Source: Desulfofustis glycolicus DSM 9705 (GTDB lineage Bacteria; Desulfobacterota; Desulfobulbia; Desulfobulbales; Desulfocapsaceae). From it: 64,000 bases of DNA. Below are positions 44,355 through 53,263 of this stretch, in pieces (position 1 is the stretch's first letter; each line of letters starts with the position of its first letter). The stretch lies in NCBI RefSeq assembly GCF_900130015.1, contig NZ_FQXS01000008.1:113432-177431 (forward strand), in the 5' to 3' direction. The translations under genes and the position numbers were made by a program. The notes under the pieces are model-generated. The model saw nothing but the letters and a program-made list of their open reading frames with translations. It ran no database searches and was not told the origin of the DNA.

Positions 44355-44395
44355 AGTCTCACCCCGGCAGGCACTTCCTTGTTTGTTATCTCCGG

Positions 44396-47300
44396 CTACC
44401 GCATACACCACTCATAGGCGTTGCGGAACATCTGCAGCCACGGACTGACCGGCAGACGGCGCATCTCTTCAGGCAGCCAGTGCGCCTGCCAGGGCAGAAA
44501 GACCCGTTCGGGATGCGGCATGATGGCGAGGTGACGGCCATCCGGAGAACAGAGCCCGGCCAGTCCCGCCGGCGAGCCGTTCGGGTTGAACGGGTAGCGC
44601 TCCGTCGGCCGACCGTCGTCATCAACATAGACGAGCGGAGTGAGATTCTGATCGACAAGTGTTGCCTGCAGATCGGGATCGGGGAAGATTAGCCGTCCCT
44701 CGCCGTGATCGACATGGATACCGAACACGAGATCTGCCATGCCCTTGAACATCAGGGCCGGGCTGTCATTGACCCGAACGGTCGTCCAGCGTGACTCGAA
44801 ACGGCCGGAGAGATTACGCACAAACCGCGGCTGACGCTCCGGTTCAATACCGAGCCAGGGCACCCACCCGATCAGGCCGAACAGCTGGCAGCCATTGCAG
44901 ACGCCGAAAGTAAAGGTATCAGGACGCTCGTAGAAGGCATCGAACTGCTGCTTGAGCCGGTCGTTGAATAAGATGGTAGCCGCCCACCCCTTGGCCGACT
45001 CCGGTACATCGGCATAGGAGAACCCGCCTACCGCGGCCAGCCCGCGAAACCCGTCGAGGCTGATCCGACCGGCAAGCAGATCGGTCATGCAGACATCCCA
45101 CGGCTCGAATCCGGCCAAGTAGAAGGCGGAACTCATCTCACGGTCGGAATTCGAGCCTTCGTCGCGCAGGATCGCCACCCGCGGTTTGTCCGTCCGTTTG
45201 AACACTTCGGGCGGCGCCGGCTCCGGCGTGAAACTGAGGTGATACTTCGGTGCCGGGCGGCGATAGATGGCTTCTTTTTCCTGATCCGCACAGGCCGGAT
45301 TCATCTGCAGCCGCTCGAGCTGATAACTGGTCTCCTCCCACCATTGCCGCAGCTCTTCCATCGCCTCGCCCAACACCTGCTCGCCGTTATAACGAACGGT
45401 AATCCGGGATTCCGCCGTACTGCGACCGATGCGGTAGACCGGCACGTCGACCAGGCCGAGCAGGGTAGTGATCTGCTCGACGTGATCGTCGACGCATTCG
45501 ACCACGTAACCGAGTTCCTCGGCAAACAGGGCGGCAACGGCATCGGATGAACCGCCGAGTTCCAGATCCAGACCGCAGTTGCCGCTGAAGGCCATCTCCA
45601 GCACGGTGGCAATCAAACCACCGTCGGAGCGATCGTGACCGGCGCTGACCAGCTGCCGGGTAATCAATTCCTGGATGGCCAGAAAAGCGCGACGTAGTAG
45701 CTCCGGGTCATCGAGATCGGCAGCTTGGTCACCGATCTGCCCGTGCACCTGGGCCAGTGCCGACCCGCCGAGACGATGCTGCCCGCCGGACAGGTCGATG
45801 AGCAGCAGCGACGACCCGGGTCGTTTCAGATCTGGAGTGATTTTCCGGCGAATATCGGGCACTGCGGCGTAAAGAGAGATCACCAACTGGCGCGGCGATT
45901 TGACCGTTTCGCCATCGACCATGGTGGCCATGGACAGACTGTCCTTGCCGCCGTCGACGGCCACGCCGAGTTTGATCATCACGTTCCGCATGGCCTCTAC
46001 CGCGTCCCTGAGCGCCGCCCCTTCGCCGTTTAATTTCGGAGCCCACATCCAGTTTGCCGAGCATTTGACCTGCTCGAGGTCCTCGATGACCACCGCCGCC
46101 AAATTGGTCAGCGCCTCACCGACCGCCAGACGTGCTCCGGCAGCCGGATCGACGAGCATTTTGATCGACTGTTCACCGATGGCCGTGGCAATGCCGGTCA
46201 CCCCGAAGTGACTCTGCGCCACTACCGCAGCATCGGCAACGGTGAGCTGCAGCGGGCCGCAGCATTGCTGTTGGGCCACCAGGCCGGTCACCGCGCGATC
46301 AACCTTGTTGGTCAGAAACCGTTTCGACCCGACCGAGAGCAGCCGCAGCACGTTGAATAACGCATCACGAACAGACAGGTCAGTCGGCAGGACAAGCGGC
46401 CGGAGATCCGGGCTGAGCCGGCTGTCAGTGAAGGTCTTTTGCGGGATGCTGCCGAGCAGTGCATCGAGCTTGATATCCACCGGCGTCGTGTCGTTGAGCG
46501 CGTCATGGACCACGAAACGAAGATCGCCGGTCACCTCGCCGAGCACCTCGCACCCGACTTTCTCCCGCGTGCAGATCGCCTGAAATTGCTCGATGGCCTC
46601 CGGTCTGATCAACAATCCGGCCCGTTCCTGATACTCGGCCACATAAATCTCCAGAACCGACATGGTCGGGTCGCCGACCCTGATATTACGGATCTCGATG
46701 CGACCGCCGGACTGTTCCACCAGCTCTTTCAGCACATTGGCCGGGCCGCCGGCCCCCTGGTCGTGGATCACCTCGATCAAGCTCTTGCCGCCCATCTCGT
46801 TGCAGGCCCGGATCACCCGGTTCATCTTCTGCTCCATCTCGGCATCGCCGCGCTGTACGGCATCGAAATCGAGTTCAGAAACGTTTTCGCCCTGTAACAT
46901 GCTCGACGCGGCACCGCCGCCAAAGCCAACCCGGTAGGCCGGACCACCGATCTGCACGATGAGCATACCCTGCTCCGGCAGTTTCTTGTCGGTCAGACGG
47001 GCATCGATCTGGCCGATCCCGCCGGTGAACATGATCGGCTTGAGGAAGGCCCACCGCTCGCCGCTTTCCAGGCGCAGGTCGAATGAACGGGTAAATCCCT
47101 GGATGACCGGCTCCCCGAACTTGTTGCCGTAATCGGAAGCGCCGTTGCTCGCCTCGATCTCGATGGCCAGCGGCGTCGCCAGATTGCCGGGCTGAGTCTT
47201 TTCCCGCTCCCAGGACAGGGGGTAACCGGGGATATGCAGATTGCCGACACAATAGGCGGCGGTACCGGCGATCACGAAAGCGCCGCGGCCGGTCCCCTGC

Positions 47301-48196
47301 ACGTCACGGATACGGCCGCCGGTGCCGGTCTCAGCGCCGGGAAAAGGGGCGACTCCGGTCGGAAAATTGTGGGTTTCAGCGGTCAGCAACGGATGATAGC
47401 AGCTCTTCATCTTGACCAGGGGCGAAGATGTGCCGGGCTCGGCGGGAGCGATCGTTTCGATGTCGTAGCCCTGGAGCGCGCTCGAATTGTCCTTGAAGGC
47501 GATGACCGACCCTTCCGGGTGGGCCTTCAACGTGTCGGCCACCAAATCCATCAGCGTTCCCGGCTGCTCCTGCCCGTCGATCACCTGACGCCCCCGGAAA
47601 AAACCGTGCCGGGAGTGTTCGGAGTTGGCGTTGTTGAGATCCATGATCTCGACAATGGTCGGATTGCGCCCGTGTTTGTTGACAAAGTAGTCGTAGTAGA
47701 GGTTGCGGTCCCATTCATCCATGGAAATGCCGGGGATCCCAAGCAGACCATCCGGCCCGTTGCTTTTCAGATCCACTTCGTAGACCGGCTCCGGCTCGAT
47801 CCCGGTTTCAAAACTGCTGAGCGGCTCGAGATAGCGACATTCGGTCATCCGATCATGGTGGGCGGCGACAAAGGCCTCTAAATCTTCCTCCTCCGGCACA
47901 AGATACCGACGAGAACGCTCCACCCGGCTGACCACGTCGAGTCCGGTGGCCTGACAGATGGAGACCATGTTCGACGACCAGGCCGTCGCGAAATTGAGTC
48001 GCGGGCCAACCTCGATCACCCGCTCCCCGTGCAGGCGTGGAGCATCGCCGACCGTCTCCGCCAGGAAACCGTCGGCAACGATCAGCCGCAGACAATCGAG
48101 CTCGCCCGCCGTCAACGGGCGCGACGACTCGATGTTGAAACAATATTCGGTTGCCTCGTCGACCAGACGAAACAGATGCTGTATACGTGACTCCAT
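44396..48196 (-). CDS. purL: Phosphoribosylformylglycinamidine synthase, single-chain
   Basis: 1266 residues, the large one-chain form with synthetase and glutaminase domains. The N-terminal PurS-like part precedes SEHSRHGFFRGRQV and the ATP/FGAR domain (AETHNFPTGVAPFPGAETGTGGRIRD in pieces). A second half-site follows with DRSDGGLIATVLEMAFSGNCG. The glutaminase domain starts near KPRVAILRDEGSNSDREM, and its nucleophile is in FTFGVCNGCQLFG. It catalyses the fourth step of purine synthesis. The start at 48196 follows AGAGGACGATCA; the frame is open 40 codons further but those overlap a terminator-like hairpin in the leader. Confidence 0.96.
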   Translation of the reverse strand: MESRIQHLFRLVDEATEYCFNIESSRPLTAGELDCLRLIVADGFLAETVGDAPRLHGERVIEVGPRLNFATAWSSNMVSICQATGLDVVSRVERSRRYLVPEEEDLEAFVAAHHDRMTECRYLEPLSSFETGIEPEPVYEVDLKSNGPDGLLGIPGISMDEWDRNLYYDYFVNKHGRNPTIVEIMDLNNANSEHSRHGFFRGRQVIDGQEQPGTLMDLVADTLKAHPEGSVIAFKDNSSALQGYDIETIAPAEPGTSSPLVKMKSCYHPLLTAETHNFPTGVAPFPGAETGTGGRIRDVQGTGRGAFVIAGTAAYCVGNLHIPGYPLSWEREKTQPGNLATPLAIEIEASNGASDYGNKFGEPVIQGFTRSFDLRLESGERWAFLKPIMFTGGIGQIDARLTDKKLPEQGMLIVQIGGPAYRVGFGGGAASSMLQGENVSELDFDAVQRGDAEMEQKMNRVIRACNEMGGKSLIEVIHDQGAGGPANVLKELVEQSGGRIEIRNIRVGDPTMSVLEIYVAEYQERAGLLIRPEAIEQFQAICTREKVGCEVLGEVTGDLRFVVHDALNDTTPVDIKLDALLGSIPQKTFTDSRLSPDLRPLVLPTDLSVRDALFNVLRLLSVGSKRFLTNKVDRAVTGLVAQQQCCGPLQLTVADAAVVAQSHFGVTGIATAIGEQSIKMLVDPAAGARLAVGEALTNLAAVVIEDLEQVKCSANWMWAPKLNGEGAALRDAVEAMRNVMIKLGVAVDGGKDSLSMATMVDGETVKSPRQLVISLYAAVPDIRRKITPDLKRPGSSLLLIDLSGGQHRLGGSALAQVHGQIGDQAADLDDPELLRRAFLAIQELITRQLVSAGHDRSDGGLIATVLEMAFSGNCGLDLELGGSSDAVAALFAEELGYVVECVDDHVEQITTLLGLVDVPVYRIGRSTAESRITVRYNGEQVLGEAMEELRQWWEETSYQLERLQMNPACADQEKEAIYRRPAPKYHLSFTPEPAPPEVFKRTDKPRVAILRDEGSNSDREMSSAFYLAGFEPWDVCMTDLLAGRISLDGFRGLAAVGGFSYADVPESAKGWAATILFNDRLKQQFDAFYERPDTFTFGVCNGCQLFGLIGWVPWLGIEPERQPRFVRNLSGRFESRWTTVRVNDSPALMFKGMADLVFGIHVDHGEGRLIFPDPDLQATLVDQNLTPLVYVDDDGRPTERYPFNPNGSPAGLAGLCSPDGRHLAIMPHPERVFLPWQAHWLPEEMRRLPVSPWLQMFRNAYEWCMR

Positions 48197-48535
48197 TGAT
48201 CGTCCTCTTGCTTTGAAGATAACGTGAAGATAGAAGGGGAACTTGAAAAACCGGAAGGCAAACGCCACCGGTTCAGGCCAGGGATACCCTCTCGTAACCT
48301 GCGGCAAGACTAGCATTAATCGGGAAAAATGTCCGCAGAAATCACCTCCGAACGCCCCGGCCGGTAAACACGGGATCCTGTTGCTACAGAACGCTGCTCA
48401 GCACTGTTCAGGGGGCCGGATACAACGCCGGCGGTGAGAGATACGCACAGTCAGAAAGCCGTCCGAGCAATGCCGAAAAACGGGAAACCGCCGCTTCAAG
48501 CAACACCGGGAACGATCCGTTTGCGGCTGATCCGT
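48197..48535. other. Leader region between cfa and purL
   Basis: 339 bases without a gene. It holds a terminator-like hairpin near the purL start and a short GAACTTGAAAAA string reminiscent of the tip of the 145-bp palindrome, but no second arm. No purine riboswitch was recognised. Confidence 0.4.
48246..48273 (-). terminator. Terminator-like hairpin in the purL leader
   Basis: On the minus strand AACCGG and CCGGTT form a six-bp stem with an inner GGC/GCC step, directly followed by TTTTTC (partly shared with the stem). It is about 50 bases upstream of the purL ATG, so it either ends upstream transcripts or attenuates purL. Confidence 0.5.
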
Positions 48536-49684
48536 CTAGTCGAGGCAATGAGGGCAGCGGACACTTTGATAACCGGCGGCGTTGCCCTGCGGGGCCAGCA
48601 CAATCTGCCAGACCTGAATGTACCGAGCCCGAAAACCGCCGGCAATCGAGAGCAGGTAATAACGCCACATCCGATAAAAAGGTTCGCCATACTTTTGCCC
48701 GAGCCTCTCCCAATTTTTCTCAAAATTATTGTACCAGGAAAGGACCGTCTTTTCGTAGTCGACCCCGAGATTTTGCCAGTCTTCCATGATGAACCTGGAT
48801 TCGATGGCCCTGCCGATCTGCCTAATCGATGGCAGCATACCGTTGGGGAAGATATATTTGTCAAACCAGGGGTCGCAGGTATGGACGCTCTTGTTGGAAC
48901 CGATGGTGTGGAGCAGGAACAATCCTCCGGGCCGCAGTGATCGTTCGGCCACATCCATGAACGTGCGATAATTCTTATACCCGACATGCTCGAACATCCC
49001 CACGGAAGCAATCGCATCAAACGTTCCGTCAAGATCGCGATAATCCTGGAGCCGGATGTCAACCGGCAACCCCTCGCATCGCTTGCGGGCAAATTGCGCC
49101 TGCTCCTCGGACACGGTCAAACCGACTGCTTCGACGCCATAATGACGTGCCGCATAGAGGACCAGGCTGCCCCACCCGCAGCCGATATCGAGCAATCGCA
49201 TACCGGGCTGCAGGTTGAGCTTGCGACAGATCAGATCGAGCTTCGCCTCCTGGGCCTGATCGAGCGTTTCCGCATTGCGCCAGTAGCCGCAACTATAGGT
49301 CATGTGATCGTCGAGCATCAGCTCGAACAGATCGTTGCCCGCATCGTAATGACGCTCACCGATCTGAAAGGCCCGTCGCCTGCTTTGCCGGTTGAGCAGC
49401 AAGGCCCGGGCTTTGGCAAACAGTTCAGGGATTTTCCGGCAACAACTGCGATCAAGCCCCTGCTGCAACAACCGGAAAAAAAACTGGTTCAAGGCCTGGC
49501 ACTCCCACCACCCGCGCATGTAGGATTCGCCGAGAGCCAGGGATCCCCCGGCGAATACCGTTTCGAAGAAACGCGGATCGCACACCGTGACGTCCCAAGG
49601 ACGTTCACCGTTAATGGCAATATCCGCCTGCTGCAACATTCTGCCTAGATAGCTCTCGGCCACATTACGGAATATCTTTCTCAT
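48536..49684 (-). CDS. cfa: Cyclopropane-fatty-acyl-phospholipid synthase
   Basis: 382 residues. The N-terminal lipid-binding part (VCDPRFFETVFAGGSLALGESYMRGWW) precedes the SAM-dependent methyltransferase fold. ERHYDAGNDLFELMLDDHMTYSCGYW in pieces is the family signature, LLDIGCGWGSL (about 170) is the SAM motif, and SVGMFEHVGYKNY holds the catalytic bicarbonate-binding region. It adds a methylene across the double bond of membrane lipids. The chain ends with an extra CPHCLD, two cysteines that Cfa usually lacks. AGAAAGATATTCCG upstream gives only a weak ribosome-binding site. Confidence 0.93.
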   Translation of the reverse strand: MRKIFRNVAESYLGRMLQQADIAINGERPWDVTVCDPRFFETVFAGGSLALGESYMRGWWECQALNQFFFRLLQQGLDRSCCRKIPELFAKARALLLNRQSRRRAFQIGERHYDAGNDLFELMLDDHMTYSCGYWRNAETLDQAQEAKLDLICRKLNLQPGMRLLDIGCGWGSLVLYAARHYGVEAVGLTVSEEQAQFARKRCEGLPVDIRLQDYRDLDGTFDAIASVGMFEHVGYKNYRTFMDVAERSLRPGGLFLLHTIGSNKSVHTCDPWFDKYIFPNGMLPSIRQIGRAIESRFIMEDWQNLGVDYEKTVLSWYNNFEKNWERLGQKYGEPFYRMWRYYLLSIAGGFRARYIQVWQIVLAPQGNAAGYQSVRCPHCLD

Positions 49685-50079
49685 AATCGCCTCGTCTTCG
49701 TGACAGGTTGTCTCATCAGCGGGAACTGCAGCCGAAAAAAATGCACGGAACGGGGAGCTTTCCCGCTTTCTGGTCTACAGGGCAAGAAATCCGAAGAGAT
49801 CAACAGGAACGGACGACCATGATACCGGGCGCGGTCATGCCGGAGGACACTTCAAGAGGAGGTGCAGACGAAGGAAAATTCAGCGTTTGCCACGAAATTC
49901 CGCCGCACCGGCTCGACCGCAACGAGGCCACCGGCACACACAGGCCAGCACGTGGAGACACCCGTTCCGGCCCTGAAAATCGTTTTGCTGTATATCCTAA
50001 GACTATCCTATTTTCCCTTCTGAAACAAATCATTTCAAACACAGCTGCCGGAACCGTCCGGAAATCGGGCACCGTCAGC
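49685..50079. other. Gene-free divergent region between cfa and the MBL gene
   Basis: About 395 bases containing only short shadow frames. It should hold the cfa promoter on the minus strand, which I could not assign confidently. Confidence 0.35.
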
Positions 50080-50107
50080 TTGCGATCCATCACTCACGTG
50101 TTATGAT
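50080..50107 (+). promoter_or_regulatory. sigma70-type promoter of the MBL-fold gene
   Basis: TTGCGA at 50080-50085, 16-base spacer, TATGAT at 50102-50107, 44 bases before the ATG at 50152. Confidence 0.55.
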
Positions 50108-50151
50108 TGCATGGTCGTGTAACTATTCTGCTTCTTGCTGCGAGGCCTCCT

Positions 50152-51126
50152 ATGACAGACACCTCCGATCAACATAGCCCGGCCGCCGTCAAGGTGATCG
50201 ACACCCATTACATCCGTCCGCAGCTGGCCGCCAGTCATCTGCTAATCGAACAGGGCGAGGCACTGTTCGTCGATACCGGACCGGCCCGCGCGATCGATTA
50301 TCTGCTCGCCGGGCTGGCTGAAGAGCGCCTGACACCAGCCGATGTCCGCTTCATCATTCTGACCCATATCCACCTCGACCATGCAGGCGGCGCCGGTGAG
50401 TTGATGCGCCGCTGCCCTCGCGCCACCCTGCTGGTTCATCCACGGGGGGCACCACACATGATCGACCCGGAAAAGCTGATCAGTGCCTCGATCGATATCT
50501 ACGGAGCGGACCTGTTCGACAAACTCTACGGCACCATAACCGCCATCGACAAAGACCGGGTGATTGCCGTCGAAGACGAGTACGTCCTGCCGTTTCACAG
50601 CCGTACCCTGCATTTCTTCGACACCCCCGGTCATGCCCGCCACCACCTGAGCATCTGGGACAAGACCGGCAACGGTATCTTTACCGGTGATACCCTCGGG
50701 CTGGCCCTGCCTGAACTGCAGCTGCCGGGTAAACCACCGTTTCTTATTCCGACCACCAGCCCGGCGGCCTTTGATCCCGACGCACTGGAACACTCCATCA
50801 AACGGTTGATGTCGCTTCGACCGGCTCTCTTCTACCTGACCCATTTCGGGCCGGTGATGGCCGATCCGCGCTCCGTCGCCCGACTGATCGAGCTGATCCG
50901 CCGGCACGCGTCTTTGGCCAAGCAACCAGAGCAGCCCGAACCGGAACAGCTGACAGCGCCACTGCGGGATCTGCTCATGACCGCGTACCTGGACTATTGC
51001 CTGGAATATGACGGAAAGCCGGTACCACCGGACCGGTTTGACCAGCTCCTGGCCGGGGATATCGAACTCAACGCCCAGGGCATCGCCATCTGGTGCGCCC
51101 GGCAGCAGAAAGCGACACGCACCTGA
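50152..51126 (+). CDS. MBL-fold metallo-hydrolase
   Basis: 324 residues of the metallo-beta-lactamase fold. LTHIHLDHAGGAGEL (about 82-96) is the HxHxDH metal site. A further histidine is in DTPGHARHHLSIWD (about 162-175), an aspartate in FTGDTLGLALPE, and a final histidine in YLTHFGPVM. The C-terminal 90 residues are helical and hold no known domain. The substrate is unknown; glyoxalase-II-like thioesters or lactones are typical of this clade. The ATG at 50152 follows GAGGCCTCCT. The next gene is convergent. Confidence 0.85.
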   Translation: MTDTSDQHSPAAVKVIDTHYIRPQLAASHLLIEQGEALFVDTGPARAIDYLLAGLAEERLTPADVRFIILTHIHLDHAGGAGELMRRCPRATLLVHPRGAPHMIDPEKLISASIDIYGADLFDKLYGTITAIDKDRVIAVEDEYVLPFHSRTLHFFDTPGHARHHLSIWDKTGNGIFTGDTLGLALPELQLPGKPPFLIPTTSPAAFDPDALEHSIKRLMSLRPALFYLTHFGPVMADPRSVARLIELIRRHASLAKQPEQPEPEQLTAPLRDLLMTAYLDYCLEYDGKPVPPDRFDQLLAGDIELNAQGIAIWCARQQKATRT

Positions 51127-51166
51127 TCCATGGCCACCTCCGGCCGCACAACCGCCTCCGCTTCGC

Positions 51167-51910
51167 TCAGGGGATGACGGCGGTGCCATTGACAACGGCA
51201 TGTCCTTTGACAAAGACGTGATCCGCACCGGCAACGGAAAACAAACATCCCGCTGCCGTCTCCTGGATGGCGACGCGGACCTCATCAACCGACAACGGAA
51301 TTTCCTTGAGAAAAATCAAGCTGATTTCAGTGACTCGTGCCCGTTGCCCGAAATGTCGAACCACTGCCGTTTGCAGGTACTGCAAGATCACCGCATTGTT
51401 GACATGTCCGTTGATATCGTAATCGGAAACACGGGTAGCGACCAAGAGCAGGTAATCGGCACGTTCGACATCGGCAAAGCGCAGCGCTTCGCAGTCACCC
51501 TCTCCGGCTCGATCATCAATCAGGCCGTAAAGTTTCTCAAAAGAGTCGGGAACCCGAACCGGTCTGCCGGTGCGCACATCAAGATAAATCCACAGCGACG
51601 AGGCGGCGACAATCCGACGCCCCCGCAGGCTCACCTCAAATTCGCGAAACCCTTTGAAACGCTTGATACCCCGCGACCAGGTGGAGAGTGTTACCCGGTC
51701 GTCCAGGTGCGGTAATTCCGTAATCTGCACGACGGCGCGGCTGAGAACCCAGGTGTGCCCCGATTCGAGAAACGTGTTGAGCGAAAGGCCGACACGCTGG
51801 GTATGCAGCACGGCCATTTCCTGGAAAAAATTGAACAAGCCGTCGAGACGAAGCCTTCGATCCGTTGCCACGTCCCCGACCTGAATGGTTTGCTCGAAGT
51901 CTATTTTCAT
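51167..51910 (-). CDS. Acyl-ACP thioesterase (FatA/FatB-like)
   Basis: 247 residues forming a double hot-dog fold. The first half has DGLFNFFQEMAVLHTQRVGL and WVLSRAVVQITELPHLDDRVTLSTW, and the second half has VSDYDINGHVNNAVILQYL, in which the Asp-x-Asn-x-His signature forms the active site. It releases free fatty acids from acyl-ACP. Such enzymes are frequent in anaerobic bacteria and may supply lipid A or special lipids. It converges with the MBL gene. Confidence 0.88.
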   Translation of the reverse strand: MKIDFEQTIQVGDVATDRRLRLDGLFNFFQEMAVLHTQRVGLSLNTFLESGHTWVLSRAVVQITELPHLDDRVTLSTWSRGIKRFKGFREFEVSLRGRRIVAASSLWIYLDVRTGRPVRVPDSFEKLYGLIDDRAGEGDCEALRFADVERADYLLLVATRVSDYDINGHVNNAVILQYLQTAVVRHFGQRARVTEISLIFLKEIPLSVDEVRVAIQETAAGCLFSVAGADHVFVKGHAVVNGTAVIP

Positions 51911-52102
51911 CGGTCAGACAATCGCCGTCGTTGTGCCGGCAGAGGCAGTCGGTTTCATATAACCCCCATGACGGAACGTCACAACGAACGATGAAAATCG
52001 ACGCCGTGGTCCGAAGATCCGGTTAGTGAAAGTTGGCGGGGGACAGGTTAAAACCAGTCCCGCCGATTTTCGTATAAAATCCTGACAAATCGGGAGAAAC
52101 TA

Positions 52103-52705
52103 TCAGACATGGGCGGAGTAATGGTGGCGATCAACCCATTCTCGATAGGTCGCGACAATGTTCTTGTAATCCTCCCATGTTTCCCGTTTGAGCGCCGGAT
52201 TGCGAAGCAAGGCGGCCGGGTGATAAACGGGCATCGCCGGACGATCGCAGACCTTTAGCCATGTTCCCCTGACCCGGGTTATACGATAGTTCGGGCCGGC
52301 CATGGTGCGAAGCGCCGTGGCGCCGAGCAGGATGAGCATTTTCGGATCAATCAACTCGATCTGTCGAATCAGCCACGGTAGGCAAACTTCGGTCTCTTGC
52401 CTGGTCGGAGTCCGGTTATCGGGTGGACGACACTTGACGATATTGCTGATGAATATATGCTGCTGGCGGGTGAAACCGCAGGCATCACAGATCTTGTCGA
52501 ACAACTGTCCGGACCGTCCGACAAACGGGCGCCCCTCTCTATCCTCGTCTCTGCCCGGCGCTTCGCCGATCACCATGATCGGCGCCTGCTCGTTGCCTTC
52601 GCCGAAGATAACGTGCTGCCGGGTTCGGGTCAGGCCGCATTGTCTGCAACGCAGTATCTCTTTCCTCAGTTCATCCAGCTGGATCGTGTGAGATGATGAC
52701 ATCAT
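52103..52705 (-). CDS. Type-4 (Fe-S) uracil-DNA glycosylase
   Basis: 200 residues. Two cysteines in CRQCGLTRTR and two later (near IVKCRPPDNR and EVCLPWL) bind a [4Fe-4S] cluster. The active-site motif is MVIGEAPGRDEDREGRPFVG (about 50-69) and the DNA-intercalation motif is PVYHPAALLRNP (about 165-176). It removes uracil from DNA after cytosine deamination. The ATG at 52705 follows GAGGCAG. It lies 27 bases after the adenosyltransferase gene on the same strand. Confidence 0.92.
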   Translation of the reverse strand: MMSSSHTIQLDELRKEILRCRQCGLTRTRQHVIFGEGNEQAPIMVIGEAPGRDEDREGRPFVGRSGQLFDKICDACGFTRQQHIFISNIVKCRPPDNRTPTRQETEVCLPWLIRQIELIDPKMLILLGATALRTMAGPNYRITRVRGTWLKVCDRPAMPVYHPAALLRNPALKRETWEDYKNIVATYREWVDRHHYSAHV

Positions 52706-52732
52706 CTGCCTCGCGCGACCCGGCAAGGACGC

Positions 52733-53239
52733 CTAGAACTCGACTCCTTCCCGGGCTGCGTGTCCCTCGTTATAGTAATGCTTGATTTCCCGCATCTCGG
52801 TGACCAGATCCGCCGCTGCAATAAGCTCTGGCGGGGCGTAACGTCCGGTAACGACAGCCTCGGTCCGATGATGGCGCGCCCGGAGAGCAGAAAGCAATTC
52901 ATCAACACTGAACAATCGGAAGTGCGTGGCGATACAGGCCTCGTCGAGAACCACCAACCCATAGCTACCCGATCTGAGGATGTCGGCGACATCCGCCAGG
53001 CCATGGCGAGCAGCAACGAAATCCTCCTGCTCCGGCGTTTTTACGATAAAACAACCGCGACCATACTGCTTTACCGTGATGGTCGGCAGCCATCGTTCAA
53101 CGGCCCTGATCTCGGAATAGCTCTTTCCCTTCACAAACTGGGCAAAGAAGACCTCCTGACCTGCTCCGGCAGCCCGTAGTGCCAGACCAAAAGCTGCCGT
53201 TGTCTTGCCCTTGCCATTTCCGGTGTAAACTTGCAGCAT
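52733..53239 (-). CDS. Cob(I)yrinic acid a,c-diamide adenosyltransferase (CobO/BtuR)
   Basis: 168 residues. The P-loop is YTGNGKGKTTAAFGLALRA (residues 5-23). VVLDEACIATHFRL (about 97-110) and TEAVVTGRYAPPELIAAADLVTEMREIKHYYNEG in pieces match the CobA/BtuR family, and AREGVEF is the typical C-terminus. It attaches the adenosyl group to corrinoids. Together with cbiK elsewhere in the window it shows corrinoid use or synthesis. Its start is 24 bases after the DUF4139 gene stop. Confidence 0.92.
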   Translation of the reverse strand: MLQVYTGNGKGKTTAAFGLALRAAGAGQEVFFAQFVKGKSYSEIRAVERWLPTITVKQYGRGCFIVKTPEQEDFVAARHGLADVADILRSGSYGLVVLDEACIATHFRLFSVDELLSALRARHHRTEAVVTGRYAPPELIAAADLVTEMREIKHYYNEGHAAREGVEF

Positions 53240-53263
53240 GATTGTACTCTTACCTTTGATTCC

